From Bacteroidales bacterium (GTDB taxonomy: Bacteria; Bacteroidota; Bacteroidia; Bacteroidales; UBA1402): a DNA stretch of 61,574 nucleotides. Positions 28,246 through 36,741 of the stretch are shown here, in pieces (positions within the stretch are counted from its first letter, which is position 1; each line of letters opens with the position of its first letter). Location: assembly GCA_028709215.1 (NCBI GenBank), contig JAQVXI010000003.1:109266-170839 (forward strand), in the 5' to 3' direction. Position numbers and translations under genes: made by a program. The notes under the pieces were generated by a model that made no database searches, was not told the DNA's origin, and saw only the letters and a program-made list of their open reading frames with translations.

Positions 28246-29703
28246 CTACATGAGCTCAATGGTTTTCTTTAAGTGCGTCCAAAATCGAGCAACACTTAAA
28301 ATATGAACTTTTTCATCCGGCGAGTGCGGAAAGGAGATGCTTGGACCAAACGAAATCATATCCATGGCCCCTACTGCTTTCTGAATGATACCACACTCCA
28401 GTCCGGCATGAATTACATTGATACGAGGGGTTTTGTTGTACAATAACTCGTACGCTCGTGAAGCGACCTGCATCACCGGTGATTGCAAGTTAGGCTGCCA
28501 ACCCGGATACGCACCGGAGGTCTCAACCTTAGCACCCGCCAAGGCAAACGAACTTTGAATGGCTGTAACCAATTGCTCCTTCATAAACTCAGAAGAGCTA
28601 CGCAACAGCAACGAACACCGCACACAACCAGCCTCCGAAACGCAGATCGCAAGATTGGACGATGTTTCAACCACATCCGGCATCTCAGGAATCGTCCGAT
28701 AGACCCCATCATGAACCGATACGATAGAATGAATCACATCGTCTTGAAGCATGGCCGGAAGTACTCCTTCTGGCATGTCAACGGTCTGTAGTGTGAACGA
28801 AAAATCGCGCTCGATCCCCTTATAGGCCTCTCTCCACGCCTGTTGTGCAATAGCAATCGACGAAGTCAGTGATTCCAGTTCAGTCTTCGGCAGCGTCAGC
28901 ACGCAATGTGCTTCTCTTGGAATCGCATTGCGCAAGGTACCCCCTTCGAAGGAGGCCAAACGAACCCCTCGATGAGCAACGGCATCCTTCAGCAATAAGA
29001 ATAGAACTTTATTTGCATTGGCGCGTCCCAAGTGAATATCCACCCCGGAGTGCCCTCCTTTTAAACCTTTTACGTCCAAACGCAAGGCTACGTGCCCTTC
29101 AGGAACTGCATCCAATCGACTGTATCGGAAAGTGGCCGTCACATCAATGCCACCGGCACATCCAACAAACAACTCACCCTCATCTTCCGAATCCAGATTT
29201 AGCAACACCCGCCCATCAAAAAAGTCCGGTTTCAATCCAAAGGCTCCGTACATTCCGGTTTCCTCATCCACCGTAAACAAACCCTCAATCACGCCTGTTT
29301 GAATGGTTTCATCGGTAAGAACCGCCATAATGGCAGCAACCCCGATTCCGTTATCACTCCCTAAGGTTGTTTGCTTGGCTTTAACCCATTCACCATCAAT
29401 CGTTGTTTGAATTGGGTCTGTTTGAAAATCATGGATAACCTCTGAGTTCTTCTGCGGCACCATATCCAAATGTGCTTGCAGTACGAGTGCAGGCTTGTGT
29501 TCCATGCCAGGCGCTGCAGCTCTTCGGATCAAAATATTACCCGCCTCATCCTGTTTGGTTTCCAGCCCATGTTTCTTCCCAAAATCAAGCATATACGCTT
29601 GTACAGCCTTCATAAATCCCGAAGGTCGGGGTATTTGCGTCAAATCGTAAAAAAATTGCCACAGAGCCTTGGGCTCTAATCCACGAATATCTTCCATAGT
29701 CAC
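28246..29703 (-). CDS. pepD: Aminoacyl-histidine dipeptidase (PepD, family M20)
   Basis: PepD hydrolyses Xaa-His and other dipeptides with a two-metal centre. The 485-residue protein has the M20 metal ligands in order: QAHLDMVPQ (His78, Asp80), LGSDNGIGVAA, VDEETGMYGAFGL and NLDSEDEGELFVG, with late HAGLECGI. The lid-domain HSGVDIHLGRANANKVL is typical of this subfamily. ATGs at 29703 and 29697 are both plausible. A -7 element at 29749-29756 lies inside the terminator region of the preceding operon. Confidence 0.95.
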   Translation of the reverse strand: MTMEDIRGLEPKALWQFFYDLTQIPRPSGFMKAVQAYMLDFGKKHGLETKQDEAGNILIRRAAAPGMEHKPALVLQAHLDMVPQKNSEVIHDFQTDPIQTTIDGEWVKAKQTTLGSDNGIGVAAIMAVLTDETIQTGVIEGLFTVDEETGMYGAFGLKPDFFDGRVLLNLDSEDEGELFVGCAGGIDVTATFRYSRLDAVPEGHVALRLDVKGLKGGHSGVDIHLGRANANKVLFLLLKDAVAHRGVRLASFEGGTLRNAIPREAHCVLTLPKTELESLTSSIAIAQQAWREAYKGIERDFSFTLQTVDMPEGVLPAMLQDDVIHSIVSVHDGVYRTIPEMPDVVETSSNLAICVSEAGCVRCSLLLRSSSEFMKEQLVTAIQSSFALAGAKVETSGAYPGWQPNLQSPVMQVASRAYELLYNKTPRINVIHAGLECGIIQKAVGAMDMISFGPSISFPHSPDEKVHILSVARFWTHLKKTIELM

Positions 29704-29712
29704 TGCGTATTA

Positions 29713-29747
29713 AGTAAAAAAACCACACCGATTCGTTGGTGTGGTTT
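29713..29747 (-). terminator. Terminator of the CotH-VTC operon
   Basis: On the minus strand AAACCACACC (29747-29738) pairs perfectly with GGTGTGGTTT (29729-29720) around an eight-base loop, then runs into T residues. It follows the DUF4956 stop by about 40 bases. Confidence 0.88.
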
Positions 29748-29748
29748 A

Positions 29749-29756
29749 CAAAGATA
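29749..29756 (-). promoter_or_regulatory. -7 element for pepD
   Basis: The minus strand reads TATCTTTG, 45 bases before the pepD ATG and directly abutting the terminator hairpin of the upstream operon. No clear -33 is seen. Confidence 0.45.
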
Positions 29757-29788
29757 CAAAATGAGCGTCAGCCTTTTGTTAATTTACG

Positions 29789-30490
29789 TTAAAATTCAGG
29801 TGGTCTTAGCTCACTTTTACTGACGGATGCCGGAGCTGCATCTTCGGTCGGCGTAAAATAAACGCGAATGTAGGCTACGTCGCGTAAAAAGTCAATGTTA
29901 CCGATATCAATTTTCAATACATTGAGCCCCGTTCTTGCTTTCAAGTCTCGAATCAACTCATCCTGTCGTTCAGGAACGATCAGATCAATCTTGTCATAAA
30001 GAATCACCTTGTTCGATGTACGTTTAAGAACCCTACTGCTTTCGAGAATCCAAATAAATATGACAAAGAGGCCATTGGTTACGATCAACTCCGAATAGCT
30101 GGCTGTCATCGCCAATCCGTTGATCACGGAAATGCCAATAATCACAAACAAGTAGGTCATTTCCCGAATTGGGACGGTTTCTGTTCGATATCGAATCATT
30201 CCGAAAATCGCGAAAAGCCCCAGTGCAAATCCCATTTGAAGCTTGACATTTTCAAGCAGGAAAATCAAAAGAAAAACCGTTACTGCAAATAAAAGGAACG
30301 TAAGATAGAAATCCCTACGCCCTCCCTTTCGGTAATAAAATCGCTGAATAATCAGCCAACAAATCAATACATTGAGCGAAAATCGGATCAATAGATGAAT
30401 AAGACTTTGGGCCTCGAAAAAGGGCAAGGATAAAAAGTCATACGATATGTTGTCAACGACGCCTTGCGTGAGGTCTTCAGGTGAAATCAT
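29789..30490 (-). CDS. DUF4956 membrane protein
   Basis: The 233-residue protein has about four to five membrane helices (about 33-45, 57-75, 82-92, 115-135, 140-152) and a cytoplasmic C-terminal ferredoxin-like part (KVILYDKIDLIVPERQDELIRDLKARTGLNVLKIDIGNIDFLRDVAYIRVYF). The loop GMIRYRTETVPIREMTYLFV is the most conserved part of the family. Function is unknown. The gene overlaps the VTC-domain gene by 14 bases and is last in a four-gene operon. Physical coupling to the VTC protein is inferred from this strict pairing, which is seen in many bacteria. Confidence 0.88.
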   Translation of the reverse strand: MISPEDLTQGVVDNISYDFLSLPFFEAQSLIHLLIRFSLNVLICWLIIQRFYYRKGGRRDFYLTFLLFAVTVFLLIFLLENVKLQMGFALGLFAIFGMIRYRTETVPIREMTYLFVIIGISVINGLAMTASYSELIVTNGLFVIFIWILESSRVLKRTSNKVILYDKIDLIVPERQDELIRDLKARTGLNVLKIDIGNIDFLRDVAYIRVYFTPTEDAAPASVSKSELRPPEF

Positions 30491-31265
30491 GATGTGTAGA
30501 TGTTAGTTTTTGAATGTAGCGTATCTTTTTTTTAAATAGGTTCTTCTTAACCCACTCATTTGTGAGCACTGTGCCCAAACAATATTTACTGATGCCCCCC
30601 GGACGGATTCGATAATCACTCAGGTGTTCCTGCACCAGCGATCGTTGTTTGCCATCCTGCTTCAGTTCAATAATGGCCAACTCGGGCAGTTGGCGTTGAT
30701 TTCCAGTTTGGATATTGGTGAACGACAAATTCAAATCGATGGTCAATCGCTCTGTTTTCAACGCATTGACCAGTGTGATTCGATCAAACTGAGTTTGTAA
30801 AGTCGGCTGAATATCCTGACGAACAAAATCCGAATGCAGCTCCATAAAGGCTACCGCCTCGTCACACTCCAACACGTTCATCATGCAGTTCATCGGAATC
30901 TCGGTTCGCTTTTTACTGGTTCTGCCTTTGTTGTTTTTGCGTTTCACCTCGATAAAGCAGAGGTTGGAATCCATATACGCCCGCGTTCGTATTTTTTGTC
31001 TTACCCGGTGCTGGTCGTGATGACGAATGTACATTTGTAAATCATCTGTATCATAATAGAGGGTTGAATAGGGACTGATGCACTTCCCTTCGACCACCTG
31101 TACGCGAAAGCCTTGCTTCAAATCCATAAGAAGCTTTGGCAACTCCGAGGTTGGAAATAAATATTTCGTATCCAAACGATTCATCAAACGGATTCCCTTC
31201 ATCTCAGACAAACCGATGGGACTCATTTGCGCACATATATCCTTACATAATTCGTACATATTCAT
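30477..31265 (-). CDS. VTC-domain (polyphosphate-polymerase-like) protein
   Basis: This 262-residue protein has the triphosphate tunnel metalloenzyme fold of yeast Vtc4, which makes inorganic polyphosphate from ATP. The basic and acidic tunnel residues are recognisable: RLMNRLDTKYLF (26-37), YYDTDDLQMY, RVRQKIRTRAYM, CFIEVKRKNNKGRTSKKR and LAIIELKQDGK. There are no membrane segments; the DUF4956 partner would supply them. Whether the bacterial proteins make polyphosphate or act on another triphosphate is not settled. It sits between DUF2490 and DUF4956 genes in the CotH operon. Confidence 0.88.
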   Translation of the reverse strand: MNMYELCKDICAQMSPIGLSEMKGIRLMNRLDTKYLFPTSELPKLLMDLKQGFRVQVVEGKCISPYSTLYYDTDDLQMYIRHHDQHRVRQKIRTRAYMDSNLCFIEVKRKNNKGRTSKKRTEIPMNCMMNVLECDEAVAFMELHSDFVRQDIQPTLQTQFDRITLVNALKTERLTIDLNLSFTNIQTGNQRQLPELAIIELKQDGKQRSLVQEHLSDYRIRPGGISKYCLGTVLTNEWVKKNLFKKKIRYIQKLTSTHHDFT

Positions 31266-31272
31266 CGTCTAT

Positions 31273-31968
31273 TTATAGCTTCCAGTTCAAACCCAGTTGC
31301 AATACATGTTCCCGATCCCCATCCTCTTCATCTGTCTCATCGGCGTATACATAGCCGGCCTTTACAGACCAACTTTCGTTTAATTTATACTTCAAACCGG
31401 CAGCGATACGATACTTCTCCTGTTCCCCTTTTTTGTTGCCATTCAAAACATGAAACAATTCCAACGAAGCATACGGTTTAAGGGGAATGCCTTTGACGTT
31501 GTAATCCGCAGAAAGCTTTGATCGAAGCATGTGTTTGGGGTTGGTCTTTGCTGTTGAGTACGCATCCAACATGCGATACGTCGATTGAAAACGCTCCCTA
31601 AGTGCAAACGAAAACCGACCAAGCTTGGCATCGGTCTCTACAAACAAATTGGATCGATGCCTCAACTCCCAAAAATTATGCGGATGGTATTGATCCGAAG
31701 GTCGAAAATAATTGATCATCGTATAGGATGCTCCTGCATCCAAATAAGAAGTAAACTTATACTTCAACTCCAGGGTCGATTGAAATTTATCCACGGTTTT
31801 TAATGCGTTTCGTAGACGAAATTCTTCTTCAAAGGATAGGGAGAATCCGTTTTCAAATTTCTTTCCAATCTCAAGGCTATTCCATATACCATAATCTGTC
31901 TCAATCTGCCCAAACAGCGGCAGAGACAGGAGGAGTGAAAAAAAGCAAACAATTTGGTTCTTTTTCAT
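31273..31968 (-). CDS. DUF2490 outer-membrane beta-barrel protein
   Basis: A 231-residue protein with signal peptide (about 1-21) and alternating beta-strand pattern ending in a short aromatic-containing strand (VLQLGLNWKL). The N-terminal DYGIWNSLEIGKKFENGFSLSFEEEFRLRN is typical of DUF2490, a family of predicted small barrels of unknown role. Its start overlaps the CotH stop by four bases (ATGA), indicating translational coupling. It would be the outer-membrane component of the CotH-VTC-DUF4956 operon. Confidence 0.85.
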   Translation of the reverse strand: MKKNQIVCFFSLLLSLPLFGQIETDYGIWNSLEIGKKFENGFSLSFEEEFRLRNALKTVDKFQSTLELKYKFTSYLDAGASYTMINYFRPSDQYHPHNFWELRHRSNLFVETDAKLGRFSFALRERFQSTYRMLDAYSTAKTNPKHMLRSKLSADYNVKGIPLKPYASLELFHVLNGNKKGEQEKYRIAAGLKYKLNESWSVKAGYVYADETDEEDGDREHVLQLGLNWKL

Positions 31969-33716
31969 ATTTCAGACGAAACAACATAGGTAAACACTTC
32001 ATGTTCAGCACCAGAAGGGTAATAACTGCGCGTACGGGCAGCGTTTCCTCGCACAGCTTCAATATAAAACCGCACCCGAACACCTTCCGCTTGTGGATTG
32101 ATGCGCCCGGTAAACACCCCATCAGCGGCGACGAAGTCTCCATGCGTTCCGTCGTCAAACATTTGCAGTCGACGATATGGGCCGAGCATGCCTGTCCCTG
32201 CACACAAATAGACACTATTTACTCCTCCTCCGGCTACAGCAACCTCAATGGTCACCGTATCGGTGGATGTCGGTGTTTTCCAAACATCTCCCTGTACCGT
32301 CCATTTTAAATCCGAAAGCGTAAGGCCGGAAACAGCGATGGAATCGTGGGTGGTCAAAAATTGATGTCGCTGCTCAACGACCCATTTAAGCGTTTGAACA
32401 GCAGAAAGAAACGTTTCGTATGAATACTTGTCGGTGGGGTCTACGCGCACGGCAGAATCAATGGATTGAGCCAAGGCATCAATTCTTGGCCAAAGCGTTG
32501 CCGGGTTATACGTTTCCTCCAGAATGGTCCGATAGTGAGCCAAATAACGTTGACGAATGGAAGGAACATTCAATAATTTATGCAACAAAGGATACCGCTC
32601 ATCGTCCGCATGATAAAACGGATCCCATTCAACATGCTCGGGTGAAAACGTATCGTTGCCATCATACTCCAGAGGCGTCATGCGACCGGTTTCAGAATCC
32701 CAATACAAATAATAATCGGTACCCCCCTTGTGTATGTAACTATCTTTATCGGTAAAAATATTCTCACAAGCTAGAAACCACAACGTACGATCCAAATCCA
32801 ATCGTTTGGAAATCGCGGCCTCCATGCTATCCGGATCCGTTTCATGCAAGCACTTAGCCAACAGCATAATGTCCTCATACGGATTGTCTTTGTGGGTGGT
32901 CTTCAGATCATAATAGGGAATGTAATCGTTGGGGTTATTCCCCAAATAATTCAAACCGGAAAAGCCTTTCCCGTTTGTTCCTTGAGGCAATTCTTCACCA
33001 ACCGCATCCGGTTCGGCGCGCCATCGGCTTCCGTTACTGGACAAAAACCACTCTTTTAAAAAGCGCGCATTGGGATGCTGCGTATTCACATACAAACCCA
33101 GATCCTGATTATTGATGTGTAGATTGATGTAATTTACCTGTAGCGATGGAATGTATTTTTGTATGGACTGTCGATACAATGCTTCGTGCATAAAGGAGCT
33201 ATCCGTATACGCGCCGTTCAAGATTAATGTATAATAATCGGTAATATCCTGCTTGCTGTTTTCATAGTCAACGGAGATGGTATACGATTTTTTTTCGGTC
33301 GGATCATCCGATTCGACAGCACTCCCTTTATACCGCACACCCACTCGATAAGGATACGTAGTCCCTTCGTATGAAATCTGTGCAGGAAGATCTGTTTTGT
33401 CGGCAGCATACAATTGCAACAAGTCCGCCCAATTGGATAATGCAAACGTCAAATTCATCCGACGAACGTCATCCGGTGCGTATACACCCAACTGTTGCTT
33501 GCGAAGGGCGGTCAAGCGATGTGAATCCGACTCCTCGTGTAAAAAAACAGGAAAGTCACCCGAAACACCTTCCGCAATACTTCCATCCGATGGCTCGTTG
33601 ACCACATAATTGGTATCATCCTTATCCTGCTTATCAGAGCCGTAGGTTCCGTCATCTTCACAGGCAAAAAGAGCCAGTAATGCCAAAAAAAGAAAGCTAT
33701 ATACTGTGTGTTTCAT
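31965..33716 (-). CDS. CotH-kinase family lipoprotein
   Basis: From the ATG at 33716 the protein has 583 residues and a lipoprotein signal (FLALLALFAC). CotH proteins are atypical protein kinases; Bacillus CotH phosphorylates spore-coat proteins. The kinase signature is visible: WFLACENIFTDKDSYIHKGGTDYYLYWDSETGRMTPLEYDGNDTF (roughly 300-345), with the metal-binding acids in TPLEYDGND. Upstream is YRVGVRYKGSAVES, as in other CotH proteins. A C-terminal beta-sandwich (about 480-583) may bind substrate. Extracytoplasmic kinase activity is inferred. An in-frame start at 33743 lies inside the promoter and is rejected. Confidence 0.88.
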   Translation of the reverse strand: MKHTVYSFLFLALLALFACEDDGTYGSDKQDKDDTNYVVNEPSDGSIAEGVSGDFPVFLHEESDSHRLTALRKQQLGVYAPDDVRRMNLTFALSNWADLLQLYAADKTDLPAQISYEGTTYPYRVGVRYKGSAVESDDPTEKKSYTISVDYENSKQDITDYYTLILNGAYTDSSFMHEALYRQSIQKYIPSLQVNYINLHINNQDLGLYVNTQHPNARFLKEWFLSSNGSRWRAEPDAVGEELPQGTNGKGFSGLNYLGNNPNDYIPYYDLKTTHKDNPYEDIMLLAKCLHETDPDSMEAAISKRLDLDRTLWFLACENIFTDKDSYIHKGGTDYYLYWDSETGRMTPLEYDGNDTFSPEHVEWDPFYHADDERYPLLHKLLNVPSIRQRYLAHYRTILEETYNPATLWPRIDALAQSIDSAVRVDPTDKYSYETFLSAVQTLKWVVEQRHQFLTTHDSIAVSGLTLSDLKWTVQGDVWKTPTSTDTVTIEVAVAGGGVNSVYLCAGTGMLGPYRRLQMFDDGTHGDFVAADGVFTGRINPQAEGVRVRFYIEAVRGNAARTRSYYPSGAEHEVFTYVVSSEI

Positions 33717-33740
33717 GATTTCATTCTTTATCCGTAGGGA

Positions 33741-33775
33741 CAAAGGTAGTGAAATCGACCGCCTTGTTCTTCAAA
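33741..33775 (-). promoter_or_regulatory. Promoter of the CotH-DUF2490-VTC-DUF4956 operon
   Basis: On the minus strand TTG (33774-33772), 23 bases, then TACCTTTG (33748-33741), 24 bases before the CotH ATG. The -7 match is complete; the spacer is a little long. Confidence 0.6.
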
Positions 33776-33802
33776 AATCGGTCAAATGCTGTAGAATGCG
33801 TG

Positions 33803-34786
33803 TCATTTTACGCTCTTTTCGTCAAAATACAACCATATATAGGCGATTAAGCCCGAAATCAACGATAAAATGGTTTGTAGACCGTGAAGCACCAACGCAA
33901 AAATCCCAGCGTCCGACTCACCCATACCAAAAAAGACCAACGTATAAATGACCATAAAATGATACGCACCGATCCCTCCTTGTACGGGTGCGACCACACC
34001 AAAAGAGCCCATGACAAAACCGGTAAGCAAAGCCCAAACACCTAAGTTTACTTCAAAAGAAAAAAAGTACTTCCCAATATAAAACATCAGAAAATACAAA
34101 AGCCAGATTCCGGCAGAATACACCAAGAATAGAACAGGATGTTTGAGTGTTGTAATGCTACGCATCCCATCCCACAACTTCATGAGAAAATCCTTCAAGC
34201 GACTGTAAAACGAAAACTTCTTAAGGTAATACCGCAAGAAAATCAACAAGAGTAATACGGAACCCAATCCCACCCAAACGGTCTTGGATGACAGGATCCG
34301 TTGGAACCGGGTCAAGGCATCGGGATTGTTTTCTAAAAACAATCGAAAAAAGGGCAGTTGTGAAACAATCGCAGCCAGCGCAATGACACCAAGGAAGATG
34401 ACATCAAAGACACGTTCGGTAATCACCGTACCCAGTGCTTTACTAAAAGACGCTCCGTTTGACTTTTTTACAATGCCACAACGAGCCACCTCACCGGCAC
34501 GCGGGAAAATCAAATTGGCTGCATAACTGACGAAAACGGCCAGGATCGCTGTTTTCTTACGGGCTCCATTTGCTACCGGCTCAAGCAATTGCTGCCATCT
34601 GAGTCCACGAATAACCATGCTTAAGGTGCTAAAGACAACAGACAAAAGCAACCATTCGTAACGAAGTCCCTCCCTTAAAACCAGCTTCAGGCGTTCAAAA
34701 TCCATATCTTTGTACACCCACCAAAACAAGAAAGCGGCCAGTGCCAAAGGCAACACAACCTGAAGTATTTTTTTCAAATATGACAT
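33803..34786 (-). CDS. Flippase-like / lysylphosphatidylglycerol-synthase TM-domain protein (UPF0104)
   Basis: This 327-residue integral membrane protein has about eight helices and no soluble transferase domain. Conserved segments are LRGLRWQQLLEP (about 63-74), VFVSYAANLIFPRAGEVARCGIVKK (about 90-114), VITERVFDVIFLGVIAL and GVVAPVQGGIGAYHFMVIYTLVFFG. These match the membrane part of MprF and the stand-alone UPF0104 family, which includes proposed lipid flippases. Substrate is unknown. It is divergent from rsmA; the rsmA promoter lies in the 84-base gap. Confidence 0.88.
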   Translation of the reverse strand: MSYLKKILQVVLPLALAAFLFWWVYKDMDFERLKLVLREGLRYEWLLLSVVFSTLSMVIRGLRWQQLLEPVANGARKKTAILAVFVSYAANLIFPRAGEVARCGIVKKSNGASFSKALGTVITERVFDVIFLGVIALAAIVSQLPFFRLFLENNPDALTRFQRILSSKTVWVGLGSVLLLLIFLRYYLKKFSFYSRLKDFLMKLWDGMRSITTLKHPVLFLVYSAGIWLLYFLMFYIGKYFFSFEVNLGVWALLTGFVMGSFGVVAPVQGGIGAYHFMVIYTLVFFGMGESDAGIFALVLHGLQTILSLISGLIAYIWLYFDEKSVK

Positions 34787-34804
34787 ATATCCATTAAAAA
34801 TAGT

Positions 34805-34812
34805 TACTTTTG
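34805..34812 (+). promoter_or_regulatory. -7 element of rsmA
   Basis: TACTTTTG matches TAnnTTTG, 58 bases before the rsmA ATG. There is no clear TTG at -33. Confidence 0.5.
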
Positions 34813-34870
34813 TCTTGCTCTACAAGCATGTAAAGCCCACAAATGTACTAATTTTTTCCTACTGAGGTGG

Positions 34871-35650
34871 ATGATCCAGGTAAAAGCAAAAAAATCACTC
34901 GGGCAACATTTTCTGAAAAGTCAGGATATTGCTGCACGCATCGCCGGTACGCTGGATGCCTATCGGGGAATGCCCATATTGGAAGTAGGTCCTGGAATGG
35001 GTGTATTAAGCAAGCATTTGCTCCGACTTGGGCATGACCTAACCGTGATTGAACTGGACAAGGAATCCGTATCGTATTTGAACGAACACGAACCTGCGTT
35101 GGCCGGCCGAATACTAGCCGAGGACTTTCTTGCGTTTCCCATAGCAAAGTGGACGCTTGATCCTTTTTGCTTGATTGGCAATTATCCCTACAACATCTCT
35201 TCCCAAATCTTTTTTAAGGTGCTTGACCATAAGGATCAAATCCCCTGTTGTTCTGGCATGATTCAAAAAGAGGTTGCCGAACGCATTGCGTCAAAACCCG
35301 GCAAAAAAGCCTACGGCATATTGAGTGTACTCCTTCAGGCATGGTACGATATAGAATACCTTTTTACGGTTGATCCAAGCGTTTTTGATCCTCCACCCTC
35401 TGTCATGTCCGGAGTCATACGAATGACTCGGAACGAAACCAAAAAACTTGATTGCAACGAGGTGTTGTTTAAACAAGTGGTCAAAACGAGTTTCAACCAG
35501 CGAAGAAAAATGCTACGCAATTCGGTAAAAAGTCTCATGGATGGTGATCCGACCTTATACGACGACCCCATCTTTACCAAACGACCGGAGCAGCTTTCCG
35601 TTGCTGATTTTATTTATCTGACCAACTTGCTGGAACAAGGCATGGGTTAG
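34871..35650 (+). CDS. rsmA: 16S rRNA (adenine1518/1519-N6) dimethyltransferase
   Basis: RsmA (KsgA) dimethylates two adjacent adenines in helix 45 of 16S rRNA during 30S maturation. The 259-residue protein has KKSLGQHFLKS at the N-terminus, SAM-binding LEVGPGMGVLS (38-48), acidic ELDK (61-64), AEDFL (83-87), and the catalytic NYPY (104-107; more often NLPY). The C-terminal helical domain has SFNQRRKMLRNSVK. It is followed by corA 52 bases downstream on the same strand. Confidence 0.97.
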   Translation: MIQVKAKKSLGQHFLKSQDIAARIAGTLDAYRGMPILEVGPGMGVLSKHLLRLGHDLTVIELDKESVSYLNEHEPALAGRILAEDFLAFPIAKWTLDPFCLIGNYPYNISSQIFFKVLDHKDQIPCCSGMIQKEVAERIASKPGKKAYGILSVLLQAWYDIEYLFTVDPSVFDPPPSVMSGVIRMTRNETKKLDCNEVLFKQVVKTSFNQRRKMLRNSVKSLMDGDPTLYDDPIFTKRPEQLSVADFIYLTNLLEQGMG

Positions 35651-35702
35651 CACTCATCGTTCACAATGTGTTGAATAACCATTCTAACGAAAAAGAAACG
35701 CC

Positions 35703-36641
35703 ATGGCAGAATTTAAATTATTCTTTCACGAAGGGGGAAGGATCAAAGTGAGTCGAAGCTTTGATTTCTTAAAAAGCACCCCAATCGACAACTTCCTGTG
35801 GATTGACCTACAAGACGTAGATGAAGTCGTCGAAAACCAATTGGAGGACTTCCTGAAGATATACATTCAAGAAGAAGAAGAGATGGAAGAAATCGAGATG
35901 TCCTCCCGTTACATTGAAACGTCGGATACGTTGGTCGTCAACTCCAATTTTCTTCTGGGCAACTACGACTCAGAAACCGTTTCGTTTATTTTAAAAAACG
36001 ACATACTTGTAACCGTCCGAAGTGAGGAGCTCAGTAGCTTCTCGGATACAACGAAGAAAATTTCATCCAGTCCACGCAATTATCCGACCGGCTTTCATGT
36101 TATGGTCGCGCTGCTGGAAACACGTGTTGAAAAGGATGCAGATATGATCGAGGACATCATTGACAACATCACCAAATTAACCGATTCCATACGTGATGCG
36201 GACGAGGATGTGCTGATGGATATTACGGCATTGCAGGAACAGATTATGATTATTCGGCAAAATGTCATTGAAAAACAACGACTGTTATCCAATTTGCTTC
36301 GTAGCGAGTTGGTTCCGAAAGAATTAAACAGCAAAATTACCATCATTCTCAAGGATGTTAACTCCTTGATTGAGCACTCAAAGTTCAGCTTCGAACGTCT
36401 TGAATACCTACAGGACACATTCCTGGGTTTGGTCAACATTGAACAGAACAAAATCATCAAAATATTTACCATCGTCTCGGTGATCTTTATGCCACCAACG
36501 TTGGTTGCCAGCATCTTTGGTCAAAACTTTCCCGGAATGCCCTTAACAGGATCGGCCACCGGATTCTGGTGGTCAATATTGCTTATGTTTGCATTCTCGG
36601 GCGTCATTCTCCTTCTTTTCAAACGAAAGAAGTGGCTGTAA
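35703..36641 (+). CDS. corA: CorA-family divalent metal transporter with GQN instead of GMN filter motif
   Basis: This 312-residue CorA-type channel has an N-terminal cytoplasmic beta/alpha domain, a long stalk helix (about 165-245) and two C-terminal membrane helices (about 250-272 and 288-305). The signature YGMNF at the pore mouth reads FGQNF here (Gly273, Gln274, Asn275; codons 36519-36527), followed by PGMP as in CorA. GMN is nearly invariant in Mg2+ channels; the related ZntB group uses GIN-type variants. Transport of Mg2+, Co2+, Ni2+ or Zn2+ is therefore uncertain. The C-terminal RKKWL basic tail is normal. Confidence 0.9.
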   Translation: MAEFKLFFHEGGRIKVSRSFDFLKSTPIDNFLWIDLQDVDEVVENQLEDFLKIYIQEEEEMEEIEMSSRYIETSDTLVVNSNFLLGNYDSETVSFILKNDILVTVRSEELSSFSDTTKKISSSPRNYPTGFHVMVALLETRVEKDADMIEDIIDNITKLTDSIRDADEDVLMDITALQEQIMIIRQNVIEKQRLLSNLLRSELVPKELNSKITIILKDVNSLIEHSKFSFERLEYLQDTFLGLVNIEQNKIIKIFTIVSVIFMPPTLVASIFGQNFPGMPLTGSATGFWWSILLMFAFSGVILLLFKRKKWL

Positions 36642-36668
36642 ACAAAAAGTTGACGAAAAAGACCAACA

Positions 36669-36694
36669 TTGACAAAACTTTTGCTTTAATTTGC
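36669..36694 (+). promoter_or_regulatory. Candidate promoter of the DUF349 gene
   Basis: TTGACA (36669-36674) and TAATTTGC (36687-36694) lie 48 bases before the chosen ATG. Both boxes are good but the spacer (15 bases) is shorter than usual for the phylum. Confidence 0.45.
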
Positions 36695-36741
36695 ATATAA
36701 GCAAGCACTTGTACTTGCAACAATTTGAAATCGGACTGAAT

